Source: G963676795 sp963677215
GTDB lineage: Bacteria; Desulfobacterota; Desulfuromonadia; Desulfuromonadales; Geopsychrobacteraceae
Length of the DNA: 64,000 bases
Direction of reading: 5' to 3'
Assembly (NCBI GenBank): GCA_963677215.1
Contig: OY781919.1
Coordinates: forward strand, 2,294,001-2,358,000
Below, in pieces: positions 53,903-62,758 of this stretch (the stretch's first letter is position 1; each line of letters starts with the position of its first letter). The translations under genes and the position numbers were made by a program. The notes below the pieces were generated by a model. That model was not told the DNA's origin and ran no database searches. It saw only the letters and a list, made by a program, of their open reading frames with translations.

Positions 53903-54078
53903 GATGATTTTCTCTGTACTGAAAGATGCTTTTTCCTGGAAAAGATAATAGGTCAAGTTCGAGTGAATTTAAAGGACTAGACACGATTTGGTCATAAATA
54001 GTGAAGCTATTGGAGAAAACCCCATGCATTAGGCTTGACGTGTTCAAGATTTTTGTGGTGACCCTTCCACTCTGCAAC

Positions 54079-54176
54079 CTTCGCCTCAACCGTTATCTAT
54101 TGGATAAATGACCTGCAAATGAGCAAGGGCGATGTCTTGATGCAGCTGCCCATACAATCGGATGCCTTATCCGCAT
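54079..54176 (-). repeat. Degenerate C-terminal gene fragment, copy B
   Basis: Minus strand reads, after one lost base, ADKASD then LYGQLHQDIALAHLQVIY, matching LDKVSVLYGQLRRDVAHAHL of copy C. No start or full gene. Remaining sequence 53903-54360 has no gene. Confidence 0.55.
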
Positions 54177-54361
54177 GGAATGTCAACGTGTTTTAAGGGA
54201 ATTCCTCAACCCTGCAGCGAGTAGGTTGCAGATGCTCTTGGAGTCTTTAGTGGTGCGGAATCTGTAGTATTGATGTCGAAAAAGTTTACATCGATTCATT
54301 CGCGGATGCCTACAATAAAGATGGGAAATGTAACATATTGAAACATTTAATTATTACTTAA

Positions 54362-54379
54362 TTGGTATTGAATCTGCAT
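54362..54379 (+). promoter_or_regulatory. Sigma-54-type promoter candidate of PEP-CTERM gene 2
   Basis: TTGG-TATTGAATCT-GCA gives the invariant GG-N10-GC spacing, about 55 bases before ATG 54433. PEP-CTERM genes are often under RpoN and PrsR-type control, which supports it. No enhancer site identified. Confidence 0.5.
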
Positions 54380-54432
54380 GCTATTTATCCGTAAATCAAA
54401 ACATTCAAAGTCCTTCTGAAAGGGGGCGCAAA

Positions 54433-55272
54433 ATGAAAACGTTAGGAATTGTATCTAAGTTGTTGGGGATGGCTATTGCTTTACTTTTTATTGCAACGGG
54501 TGCATTCGCCCTGCAGGTTCATGATGTCAATGGAGATGGTAGTTATGTTGTTTACGAATTAGATACTCGTGGAGATACGACGCCAATTGGAACTACTGGA
54601 GCTGTGGCAACTGAGTATACGGAAGAGATGCAGACAACTGTTTCATCTGGCTCAGGTGTTATTGATCCATTTTTGACTGTTAATGCATCAGGGACAGAAG
54701 AAGGGGTGAATACAGGTGTAGAGCCTCCGGATGGATTGCCGTTTGATGATCAGAGATATGCATGGACCAATGCGCTTACCCTGGGCGAACTGCAAGCTGC
54801 AAATTTTGGCTTTTCTTTGGATATAAACGAGCCTAATGCTCAATCTGGTACAGAAACACTGATGTTGACGGAATTCATAATCTGGATTGTGCCGAATGCT
54901 GCTGGTGGGGCGCTTGTAGATGACACTGTAACGACTTTTGGAGCATTGGATACTTTGTTGGAGGGGGCCGGAGATCGAGTATTCTCTCTCGATAAAACGG
55001 GAGAAAACAACGATATATTGTTGCACTATGATCTTTGGCAAGGGTCAGGTCAGAATCTCGATATGTTGTTGACCGTCCCTGTTGACATTTTTGCAGGGTG
55101 GAACTCTGATGACTATCTTTATGTTTGGTCACAGTTCACGATGTCTGACCGGGGTGGCTATGAAGAATGGATAGTGCAGCCGGCACCTGTTCCAGAACCA
55201 GCAACATTTATATTGCTGGGCAGTGGTTTGATTGGATTGGCTTGGTATGGACGAAAACGGAAGAAATGTTGA
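54433..55272 (+). CDS. PEP-CTERM sorting-domain protein 2
   Basis: 279 residues. Signal peptide (LLGMAIALLFIATGAFA), acidic beta-rich body, C-terminal VPEPATFILLGSGLIG then YGRKRKKC. The C-terminal PEP motif and hydrophobic stretch with basic end define it. Unrelated in body to PEP-CTERM protein 1. Start after AAGGGGG. Confidence 0.92.
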   Translation: MKTLGIVSKLLGMAIALLFIATGAFALQVHDVNGDGSYVVYELDTRGDTTPIGTTGAVATEYTEEMQTTVSSGSGVIDPFLTVNASGTEEGVNTGVEPPDGLPFDDQRYAWTNALTLGELQAANFGFSLDINEPNAQSGTETLMLTEFIIWIVPNAAGGALVDDTVTTFGALDTLLEGAGDRVFSLDKTGENNDILLHYDLWQGSGQNLDMLLTVPVDIFAGWNSDDYLYVWSQFTMSDRGGYEEWIVQPAPVPEPATFILLGSGLIGLAWYGRKRKKC

Positions 55273-55294
55273 TATTGTAATCAACATAAAAAAA

Positions 55295-55325
55295 CGAGGC
55301 GGGGTCAGTAATGGCCTCGCTTTTT
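55295..55325 (+). terminator. Terminator of PEP-CTERM gene 2
   Basis: Stem CGAGGC/GCCTCG with loop GGGTCAGTAATG-like, then CTTTTTT. Confidence 0.75.
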
Positions 55326-55388
55326 TATTGTTTAGAAGTGTAAAGCTCCCTCTTTTAGGGCCACCGATTCATAGAGTTTCCCGGTGAT

Positions 55389-56150
55389 CTATTGCGCTTC
55401 CAAATATTCTTTTGGCGTCAGCTTCCCCAGTGAATCATGGGGCCTGATTTCGTTGTATTCGATAATCCATTTATCGGTGACTTCGCGAACCTCAGACAAA
55501 CGATGAAAAACGTAATAATCCAGAATCTCATCACGAAAGGTTCGGTTGAAGCGTTCGATGTATGAATTCTGAGTTGGCTTGCCGGGCTTGATGAATTCTA
55601 GCTCGACATTGTTGTCTTCAGCCCAGGCCGACAGTTTCAGCGAAATAAATTCTGGACCGTTATCCATGCGTAGCTTTGCCGGATAGCCTCGCCAGGAAAC
55701 GATCCGCTCCAGCGTGCGAATGACCCGCTCTGCAGGCAAATTTAAGTCGACTTCGATCGCTAGGGCCTCGCGGTTGAAGTCGTCGATCACGTTAAAGGTC
55801 CGAAATCGACGCCCACACCAAAGGGCATCACTCATAAAATCTATGGACCAACAGTGGTTGGCCTGAGCAGGCACCGACAGGGGCTGTGGATTACGAATCG
55901 GCAATCGCTTCTTGCCCTTACGGCGAAAGTTCAGCTTCAAATGGCAATAAACACGATGGACACGCTTGTGGTTCCATCTGTGCCCCCGCCGACGAATAAG
56001 ATCAAAAAGCTTGCTAAACCCATAGCGAGGGTATTTTTCGGCAAGTTCCTGAAGTAGCTCGATAACCAGCTGATCCTTGTTGGGCTTCGGCCGATAACTA
56101 TAGACCGATCTACTCAAGGATAATGCATTGCAGGCAGCTCGCTGGCTCAA
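55389..56150 (-). CDS. IS3-family transposase OrfB (DDE integrase core)
   Basis: As read, 253 residues from a TTG; in reality produced as an OrfAB fusion. Catalytic Asp, Asp and Glu lie in HCWSIDFMSDALW, KLRMDNGPEFI and NSYIERFNRTFRDEI. The upstream in-frame sequence ALTPTEKRELVDYARQRH joins it to OrfA. Confidence 0.92.
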   Translation of the reverse strand: MSQRAACNALSLSRSVYSYRPKPNKDQLVIELLQELAEKYPRYGFSKLFDLIRRRGHRWNHKRVHRVYCHLKLNFRRKGKKRLPIRNPQPLSVPAQANHCWSIDFMSDALWCGRRFRTFNVIDDFNREALAIEVDLNLPAERVIRTLERIVSWRGYPAKLRMDNGPEFISLKLSAWAEDNNVELEFIKPGKPTQNSYIERFNRTFRDEILDYYVFHRLSEVREVTDKWIIEYNEIRPHDSLGKLTPKEYLEAQ

Positions 56151-56200
56151 GCGATGCCGCTGTCTGGCGTAATCGACCAGTTCACGCTTCTCCGTCGGCG

Positions 56201-56467
56201 TCAGAGCTTTTTTTCGATGATATCTTTCAGCGCTCTGTTTTCGAGGCTGAGATCGGCAAACATCTGTTTGAGCTTGCGGTTCTCTTCTTCGACTTCTTTG
56301 AGGCGCTTGATATCGGAGGCTTCCATGCCGCCGTATTTTGATTTCCAGTTGTAGTAGGTCGCATCGGAAATGCCGTGTTCACGGCAAACATCTTTAACGG
56401 TTCGACCGGCTTCAACTTCTTTGAGAATCTTGACGATCTGCGTTTCTTTGAATCGAGTTTTCCGCAC
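56201..56467 (-). CDS. IS3-family transposase OrfA
   Basis: 88 residues: helix-turn-helix (GRTVKDVCREHGISDATYYN) and a leucine-zipper helix (KRLKEVEEENRKLKQMFADL). It ends EKKL at the slippery A-AAA-AAG (near 56208-56215), which allows -1 frameshifting into OrfB. Confidence 0.92.
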   Translation of the reverse strand: MRKTRFKETQIVKILKEVEAGRTVKDVCREHGISDATYYNWKSKYGGMEASDIKRLKEVEEENRKLKQMFADLSLENRALKDIIEKKL

Positions 56468-56603
56468 TGGTGTGCCCTCCCTTGACTGATCGAGTATGCG
56501 GGAAAACTCTAAAAATTGCTGGCCCTATTTTAAGGGATGGTTACAGAAGTGCCGATAAATACACCTGATTATGAATAGCTCGCACCATCAATTTCGGAAC
56601 CTT

Positions 56604-56760
56604 CACCTCAATCGTCACTAAACTCATGAATGATCTGCAGGTGAGCATGGGCGACATCCCGACGCAACTGACCATACAGCACGGATACCTTATCCAGTTG
56701 AGTGTTGGCTGAGGCGAGAAACTCGTCAAGCAACTGAGAAACGGTTATGATGTCAATCAG
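56604..56760 (-). pseudogene. Gene truncated by IS21, copy C of the repeated fragment
   Basis: Minus strand reads IITVSQLLDEFLASANTQLD, KVSVLYGQLRRDVAHAHLQI, IHEFSDD and stop. The 5' part is cut at the IS21 left end (56748). I do not recognise the family. Decayed partial copies of the same 30 residues lie at 53563 and 54079. Confidence 0.6.
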
Positions 56761-56811
56761 CATTGAAAATTGACCCACCATCGGCGTCCAATTTTGACCC
56801 ACCCCAGCGGG

Positions 56812-57552
56812 TTAATTCTGGTCGTTATTCCTGGTTCTGATTCTCCAGCTATCATTCCCCGTTTCGATAATCTCACAGTGGTGTGTTACCCGGTCGAGCA
56901 GTGCTGTTGTCATCTTGCCGTCGCCGAAGATCTGTGGCCATTCACCGAAGGTCAGGTTGGTTGTGATCAGCAGAGAGGTCTGCTCGTAGAGCTTTGAGAT
57001 CAGGTGAAACAGCAGTTGGCCGCCGCTCTTAGAGAACGGCAGGTAGCCGAGCTCGTCGAGAACGACCAGATCGAGCCTTGCCAGACTGGTAGCGAGCTTT
57101 CCGCCTTGGCCGCTCAGCTTCTCCTGCTCCAGTTGATTGACCAGATCAACCAGGTTGAAGTAGCGGCAGCGCTTGCCGCTACGAACGATCTTCCTGGCGA
57201 TGGCTATCGCCAGATGGGTTTTGCCTGTTCCAGTCCCGCCAACGAGAATGACGTTACACTGATCCTCCAGGAACTGTCCTTCGTACAAAGTTCTGACCTG
57301 AGTTTCATTGACCGGAGAAATGTTGAAGTCGAATTGATCCAGATCCTTGGCGACAGGGAACTTTGCCTGCACCATTCGATAGCGGATACTGCGCATCTTG
57401 CGTTCAGCCTGTTCCGCCTGAAGCAGCTCCAGAAGGATTCTCTCTGGAATGCTCTTCTGCCGGGTGCCGTTGACCAGCACCTCATCAAGGACGCTGCGCA
57501 TGCCGTGCAGTTTGAGCTCTTTCAAGGACGTCAGCAGTTGGTCACGAAGCAC
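56812..57552 (-). CDS. istB: IS21-family helper ATPase IstB
   Basis: 246-residue AAA+ protein related to DnaC. Walker A GGTGTGKTHLA and Walker B VVLDELGYLPFSKSGGQ; sensor 1 LLITTNLTFGEW. Overlaps istA by 11 bases. Confidence 0.95.
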   Translation of the reverse strand: MLRDQLLTSLKELKLHGMRSVLDEVLVNGTRQKSIPERILLELLQAEQAERKMRSIRYRMVQAKFPVAKDLDQFDFNISPVNETQVRTLYEGQFLEDQCNVILVGGTGTGKTHLAIAIARKIVRSGKRCRYFNLVDLVNQLEQEKLSGQGGKLATSLARLDLVVLDELGYLPFSKSGGQLLFHLISKLYEQTSLLITTNLTFGEWPQIFGDGKMTTALLDRVTHHCEIIETGNDSWRIRTRNNDQN

Positions 57553-59059
57553 GGCGACCTCCTGAGAGAAGGCGGTTGTAGCGTTCGCAGTCAGCGGTCG
57601 GGGACAGGTTCAATTGCGGCAGATGAGCCGGCGCCAGGCTACTTGTCTCAGTCTGCGGGTCCTCTACTCGTGACAGGATATTCAGCACCAGGTCACGGCT
57701 AATGGTTCTGGCCAGCAGAGCTTCCTTGCAGGCTTGCTCGACGGCATTAATCCCATAACGCGGGATAGCCGCAAGGATGCCGACGAATTGCCGGTCTCCA
57801 TCATCGATGCGTCCCAGGCGTTCCTGTGCCTTCTGCAGGGATTGCGGCAGGTCCCAGTTGCGAAACGGTGCTCCGTTGCGCAGCGCACCCGGCTTCTGCT
57901 TGAGGATATCGAGATAGTGCCAGGGGATGTAGATTGTCTTATCACGGCCGTACTGTCTGCTATGCAGGCCGATCAGCTTTCCGTCGTAAAGGAATGAGAT
58001 TCGGTCGACATAGGCGCGCACTGTAACGATCTTGCCGACGTAGAAGGCTTCAACGCTGTAGCGGTTGCGGTCGAAGGTGACCAGTGAGGTCGGTGCAACT
58101 CTGGCTGTGCTCTCCCGATGAGCATCGAAGGAGACCGGAGTATGAACCAGCGATTCGCGTTCCTGCTCGGCGACCTCGGCCACTGTCCGTTCCGGATCAT
58201 CGGGATGTCTTGTCGTCGCCGCCAACATCCTGCACTCATCCCGTAGCCACTGGTTCAATTCCTCCAGATCGGCAAACTTGCGCCGCTTGCCGAACAGGCG
58301 CTGACGGACAACTCCGACCTGTCGTTCAACCTGTCCCTTCTCCCAGCCTGCGGCGGGCGTGCAAGCGACCGGCTCGAACAGGTAGTGGGATGCCAGAGTC
58401 TGAAAACGGCGATTGAAGATCCGATTTTTGCCGACCAGCACTTTGCTGACCACCGTCTTCAGATTGTCGTAGATTCCCTTGCGGCAGACGCCGCCATAGA
58501 ACGAGAACGCCTGGACATGGGCATCAAGAATCATCTCCAGGGTCTCGCGCATATAGGCCACGCAAAAGGGCGCACGGCTATGGCAAAGACGGAAGTGGGC
58601 CACCTTGATCTTGACGTTCGCTCCTCCCAGCTCGATCTGCTCATAGCCCCAGTCGAACTGAAACACTTCGCCCGGAGCAAAAGCCAGTGGAATGTAGGCT
58701 TTAGCCTGAGAGCCCTCATCGCGCCAAGACTTGACGAATCGCCGCACCGTGTCATATCCGCCCTCAAAGCCAGCGTGCTGCAACATCTCGAACAGCAGCA
58801 AAGCCGTACGTCGCTGCTTCGTCGGCTTCTCCTGATCCTCTTTCAGGGCGGCGATCAGCTGATCTTTAAACGGCTCCAGCTTCGGGCGCGGCTGGGTTTT
58901 GCGTTCGTAGTACTGCTCTGTCTTCTCGGAACGGATGATCTTACGAACGGTATTGCGGGACAGGTTCATCTCCCGGGCGATCTGCCTTAACGGCTTCTTG
59001 TCCCGGTGGTAGGCACGTCGGATTTTAGCAATGGTTTCCACGGTCAGCATCTCCTGCAA
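57542..59059 (-). CDS. istA: IS21-family transposase IstA
   Basis: 505 residues. Helix-turn-helix LRQIAREMNLSRNTVRKII, DDE-type core (VFQFDWGYEQIE, YDNLKTVV, KGQVERQVGVVR) and a C-terminal beta domain. Start TTG 59059 with AGGAG five bases upstream; ATG 59050 is too close to the Shine-Dalgarno site. Confidence 0.93.
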   Translation of the reverse strand: MQEMLTVETIAKIRRAYHRDKKPLRQIAREMNLSRNTVRKIIRSEKTEQYYERKTQPRPKLEPFKDQLIAALKEDQEKPTKQRRTALLLFEMLQHAGFEGGYDTVRRFVKSWRDEGSQAKAYIPLAFAPGEVFQFDWGYEQIELGGANVKIKVAHFRLCHSRAPFCVAYMRETLEMILDAHVQAFSFYGGVCRKGIYDNLKTVVSKVLVGKNRIFNRRFQTLASHYLFEPVACTPAAGWEKGQVERQVGVVRQRLFGKRRKFADLEELNQWLRDECRMLAATTRHPDDPERTVAEVAEQERESLVHTPVSFDAHRESTARVAPTSLVTFDRNRYSVEAFYVGKIVTVRAYVDRISFLYDGKLIGLHSRQYGRDKTIYIPWHYLDILKQKPGALRNGAPFRNWDLPQSLQKAQERLGRIDDGDRQFVGILAAIPRYGINAVEQACKEALLARTISRDLVLNILSRVEDPQTETSSLAPAHLPQLNLSPTADCERYNRLLSGGRRAS

Positions 59060-59172
59060 AAAGCTCCTCTCTCTGAAATTTCAGAGAGCTTGGAGGACAA
59101 TGCTGAGGTGGGTCAATTTTGGACGCCGATTATCCCCGTAAGTGGGTCATTTTTGCATGCTGATCAACATCA

Positions 59173-59415
59173 TTGTTCTCCCTGATTGATAATCTAGAAG
59201 AATCTTTTTAAATTCTGTCTTACCGAATACAATTGAGAACAGTTGCCAATAAGTCACATTATACAATAAGAATGGTTAGTCTATTCTGGCCTTTCAGTAG
59301 TATTTTAGCACCTTCTATTGAAGCTCTTTCGGCAGGCTTATCTAGGGACATTTCTATTCTCGTGGCTATTTATAATTAGATTAATATTTTCATGGGTATC
59401 GACAAAAAATATTAA
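59173..59415. other. Gap without recognised features
   Basis: About 240 AT-rich bases between the IS21 end and the terminator of the OmpA-type gene. Nothing supported. Confidence 0.5.
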
Positions 59416-59446
59416 AGCCCTGATCCTTCATTTAAGAATCAGGGCT
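59410..59446 (-). terminator. Terminator of the VWA/OmpA lipoprotein gene
   Basis: 9-bp stem AGCCCTGAT/ATCAGGGCT with a 13-base loop, followed on the minus strand by TTAATATTTTTT. Confidence 0.8.
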
Positions 59447-59476
59447 AATGCATACCAATTTTTTTCTCAATCACAA

Positions 59477-60799
59477 TTATTTATCCGCTCCACAGAGAAC
59501 TTCTACGCGGCGGTTTAATGTACGGCCTTCACTGGTGGTGTTGTCGGCAATGGGCTGATCTTCGCCAAAACCACGGGAAACCAGCTTTTCAGCAGGAATA
59601 TTGAATTGTTCAATCAGGCTGTTTTTTACAGCCAATGCGCGTTGCTCCGACAGTTTTTGGTTATAAGATGCGGCTCCGGAGCTGTCAGTATGGCCATAAA
59701 TGTAAACCTGATTGCCCGGATAATCGCGGACACATTGAGCCGCCTTTGCGATTTCACCATAATATTGCGAAGTGACCTTGCTGTTATTGACTCCGAAATT
59801 AATCCGCAGTGTCAGTTTTGTCGGGCAGCCATCTGCATCAATAGAAACTCCTTTGGGTGTTGCGGGGCACTTGTCAAGATAATCAGCGACTCCATCATGA
59901 TCTGAATCGAGAGGGCAACCCACTTTGTCAACGAGAGCTCCGGTAGGTGTATTCGGACACTTGTCAAGATAGTCGGCGATACCATCCCCATCAGAATCGA
60001 GTGGGCATCCGTTCATATCGACTTTAACGCCAGCCGGGGTGTTTGGACACTTATCGGCTTTATCCTGGACACCATCCTTGTCGCTGTCGATCACGGCGGG
60101 AGCTTTTTTATTTTCTACAAAAACAGTCTCTATAAATGACGCCATAGTGGCCGGACTTTCCAGATCTTTTGCGGTTGTTGCCAGTCCGCAGACAGCGGTC
60201 CCTGTCAGCTTTTCAAGAAACTCATGACCAGCAGCGTTATCTCCTACTGCAATGGTGTAGAGACAGAGATCTTTTCCGAGCGGTCCTATCGCTTGTTGTG
60301 CCGCTGTCAGTGCATCATCCGTAGGTAAGCCATCGCTTACTAAAATCAAAGCTGAGGACCCCTTGAGGCCAGTCAGGTCAGTGCCGGCAGCCTGAAGAGC
60401 TGCTCCCATCGGGGTGCTGTCGCCGACGTATTTGATGGAATTCAAAGCGTAATGAAATAGAGGTTTCTGGTAATCGGTCATACCGTAAAGAAGGTCCGTA
60501 GGATTTCCCGTTTTTTGACCAAAGCTTCTCAATCCGCCAGTGAACTCCAGGTCGGAAGGGATTCCTTCATTGATACGCCGAACGATGTCACGGGCAACGA
60601 GAAAATTTTTACCCTCATCCAGGCTGTATGAAGAATCGAGAAGAATCTGAAAATTGTCGACTTTAGACTGATACTGATCTCCGACAGGTTTTGCCGCTCC
60701 CGTGTCGAATGCAGACATTGGCGGTTGAGGAATGGATGCACAACCTGCCAAGAATAAAAACAGGACAAGGAAGGATAAGAACCAGTGCCGCATTTTCAT
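59477..60799 (-). CDS. OmpA-family lipoprotein with von Willebrand A and TSP3 repeats
   Basis: 440 residues from ATG 60799 (AGGAG upstream; the longer frame to 61000 overlaps mscS-type gene and is not used). Lipobox LFLAGC. VWA domain with complete MIDAS: DSSYS, STPMG and SDGLPTD. Three thrombospondin type-3-like calcium repeats (DSDKDGVQDKADKCPNTPAG and two more). C-terminal OmpA peptidoglycan-binding domain (YIYGHTDSSGAASYNQKLSE). An outer-membrane, wall-tethered adhesin-like protein. Confidence 0.92.
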   Translation of the reverse strand: MKMRHWFLSFLVLFLFLAGCASIPQPPMSAFDTGAAKPVGDQYQSKVDNFQILLDSSYSLDEGKNFLVARDIVRRINEGIPSDLEFTGGLRSFGQKTGNPTDLLYGMTDYQKPLFHYALNSIKYVGDSTPMGAALQAAGTDLTGLKGSSALILVSDGLPTDDALTAAQQAIGPLGKDLCLYTIAVGDNAAGHEFLEKLTGTAVCGLATTAKDLESPATMASFIETVFVENKKAPAVIDSDKDGVQDKADKCPNTPAGVKVDMNGCPLDSDGDGIADYLDKCPNTPTGALVDKVGCPLDSDHDGVADYLDKCPATPKGVSIDADGCPTKLTLRINFGVNNSKVTSQYYGEIAKAAQCVRDYPGNQVYIYGHTDSSGAASYNQKLSEQRALAVKNSLIEQFNIPAEKLVSRGFGEDQPIADNTTSEGRTLNRRVEVLCGADK

Positions 60800-60833
60800 A
60801 ACACGCTCCTTAATTATCATGTGTTTTTGAGAA

Positions 60834-61670
60834 CTAACAATTTGTCTGATAAATATGAACATCGCGTTGTGGAAATGGAATGGTGATACCATTCGCTTCC
60901 AGAACGACTTTCGCCTGTTCTGTAGAATTGAAATAAACGTCCCAGTAATCTGCAACTTTACACCAGGGGCGAACGGCCAGATTGACAGAGCTGTCGCCAA
61001 GTTCTGTTACCGCTACCAGTGGAGTAGGGGTATCAAGTACCTGCGGGTTATTTTTCAGCATATCTAGCAGAACCTGTTTTGCCTTCGGTACATCGGACTG
61101 GTAGGCAATCCCAACAGTCAAATCGACTCTCAATGTCCCTTCAGCACTGAAGTTCACGACGCTTCCATTCGACATGGCACCATTGGGGACAATGACTCTT
61201 TTGTTTTGCGGGGTCAGCAGAATCGTGTTGAAGATCTGAACTTCCTTGACGACTCCGAGATGGCCTTGCGCTTCAATGAGATCGCCAACAACATAAGGTT
61301 TGAAAATGAGAATCAGGACCCCACCGGCAAAATTGCCTAGACTCCCCTGCAATGCCAGGCCAATTGCCAAACCTGCAGCACCAAGCACTGCAATAAATGA
61401 GGTTGTCGCAATGCCGATCATCGAGGCGACACTGATAATCAACAGGGCTTTCAGTAACCAGGAAACCATGCTGCAGAGGAAGGGGACAAGGGTTGGATCG
61501 GCTTTTGACTTGTCCAAGCCTTTGTTGAAGACCTTTATTATGGCGTTGATAATCCACAAGCCAATAATAAGAGTGATAATTGCAAGGGCTAGTCTTGGCA
61601 CATAAGCCATGAATAACTCAGCAGCCTTATCGGCTAGAGGTCCAAACGCATCAGAAGTGTGTTCGTCCAT
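60834..61670 (-). CDS. mscS: Small-conductance mechanosensitive channel (MscS family)
   Basis: 278 residues, the short MscS form. Three membrane helices; pore helix TM3 has the Gly/Ala pattern AGLAIGLALQGSLGNFAGGV. Beta domain (GDLIEAQGHLGVVKEVQIFN, VIVPNGAMSNGSVVN). AGGAG before ATG 61670. Releases solutes on hypo-osmotic shock. Confidence 0.95.
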   Translation of the reverse strand: MDEHTSDAFGPLADKAAELFMAYVPRLALAIITLIIGLWIINAIIKVFNKGLDKSKADPTLVPFLCSMVSWLLKALLIISVASMIGIATTSFIAVLGAAGLAIGLALQGSLGNFAGGVLILIFKPYVVGDLIEAQGHLGVVKEVQIFNTILLTPQNKRVIVPNGAMSNGSVVNFSAEGTLRVDLTVGIAYQSDVPKAKQVLLDMLKNNPQVLDTPTPLVAVTELGDSSVNLAVRPWCKVADYWDVYFNSTEQAKVVLEANGITIPFPQRDVHIYQTNC

Positions 61671-61984
61671 ACTTTTCTCCTCTCAAGATTTGACACAATA
61701 GCTTCCCAAACAAGGTGAAAATAAAACGCAGACTTACCCGAAAAAGTATAAATGGAAATGAGCAGATTTCTACTGAGTATGAGACTGTTTAACGAGGGAA
61801 ATTGTTACCGGCATGGCAGTGTTTTCAGGTTTTCATAACTCGAAGGGTCTGATTTAAACTCTGAAAAATCCGCCTTTAGTTGACTTCTCAGATTCTCAAT
61901 TAATACTTCTAATATGGTGTGGTTGAGAAAAACTCGAAGGTCCTGCCGCGCTGGATTGTCTAAAAAACTGCTAAAATTAATAAT
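61671..61984. other. Divergent intergenic region
   Basis: Some 314 AT-rich bases holding the promoters of the MscS-type and SLC13-type genes. No gene or hairpin seen. Confidence 0.5.
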
Positions 61985-62758
61985 ATGACGAGCCAACAAG
62001 CTATCTTAATAGTCCTTATTTGCTTATTTTTTATTTTTCTCATCTGGGGACGAATCCGCTATGATCTGGTGGCATTCACAGTGCTGATTCTCGCCTTTCT
62101 TGTCGGTGTCATTCCTGCTAAAGATGTCTTTTCTGGTTTTGGTCATCCTGCGGTTGTTATCGTCGCTCTGGTTCTGATCGTCAGTCGTGGTTTATCTCGT
62201 TCTGGCGTGATTGAAGTTTTAACGCGAAAACTTGTCGATTCCTCTCGCGAACTATCCAGGCATATTGGTATTATGGCCGGAATTGCCGCAAGCCTTTCCA
62301 GCATTATGAACAATGTTGCAGCTCTTGCCTTATTGATGCCTGTTGATATCCAGGCTGCCCGAAGAGCAAAACGAAGCCCCGCTGCGAGTTTGATCCCGCT
62401 TTCCTTCGCATCGATTCTTGGCGGGATGGTCACCCTCATCGGCACTCCACCAAATATCGTTATCGCAACCTTCCGTGAAAGCGCTCTGGGTGAACCGTAC
62501 AGAATGTTTGATTTTGCCCCAGTCGGTATATCAGTTGCTTGTGTAGGTATCCTCTATATCACTTTTTTGGGTTGGCGCTTCATCCCTTCAGAACGCATAA
62601 AACACGATACAAGTGTGGAACTCGGTGATCTCAAGGATTACATCGCCAACAGCATTGTCCCAGCTAATTCAAAAGCGATAGGGGTGGCTATTGGTGATCT
62701 GGAGGATCTGGCTGAAAAAAAACGATGTAAACATCCTGGGTTTAGTCCGACGAGGTAA
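61985..62758 (+). CDS. SLC13/DASS-type permease, N-terminal part (frameshifted)
   Basis: 257 residues as read. N-terminal half of a CitT/DASS-type anion:Na+ permease with about six membrane helices: GFGHPAVVIVALVLIVSRGL, SSIMNNVAALALLMPV, GTPPNIVIATF (the SNT/SNA-type selectivity loop). It then reaches the cytosolic RCK/TrkA-C region and breaks at an A8 run (62715-62722); the other frame continues the protein. Confidence 0.85.
   Translation: MTSQQAILIVLICLFFIFLIWGRIRYDLVAFTVLILAFLVGVIPAKDVFSGFGHPAVVIVALVLIVSRGLSRSGVIEVLTRKLVDSSRELSRHIGIMAGIAASLSSIMNNVAALALLMPVDIQAARRAKRSPAASLIPLSFASILGGMVTLIGTPPNIVIATFRESALGEPYRMFDFAPVGISVACVGILYITFLGWRFIPSERIKHDTSVELGDLKDYIANSIVPANSKAIGVAIGDLEDLAEKKRCKHPGFSPTR

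Larger units (their letters stand above)
55339..56545 (-). mobile_element. Complete IS3-family insertion sequence
   Basis: Imperfect terminal inverted repeats of about 45 bases: the left end TGTAAAGCTCCCTCTTTTAG and the right end (reverse complement) TGTAACCATCCCTTAAAATA share GGGCCA and TAGAGTTT blocks. Flanked on both sides by GAAG (55335-55338 and 56546-56549), a 4-bp target duplication. Holds orfA and orfB on the minus strand with a -1 frameshift site. Length 1207 bp. Confidence 0.88.
56748..59172 (-). mobile_element. Complete IS21-family insertion sequence
   Basis: Ends TGATGTCAATCAGCATTGAA (left) and, reverse complemented, TGATGTTGATCAGCATGCAA (right), with internal TGACCCAC repeats at both ends. 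Contains istA and istB. A 20-base perfect palindrome lies in the istA leader at 59069-59088. No clear target duplication visible. Confidence 0.85.

Noticed and set aside
59318..59518. 66-residue plus-strand ORF
   Set aside because: Crosses the terminator and the 3' end of the OmpA-type gene; no ribosome site.
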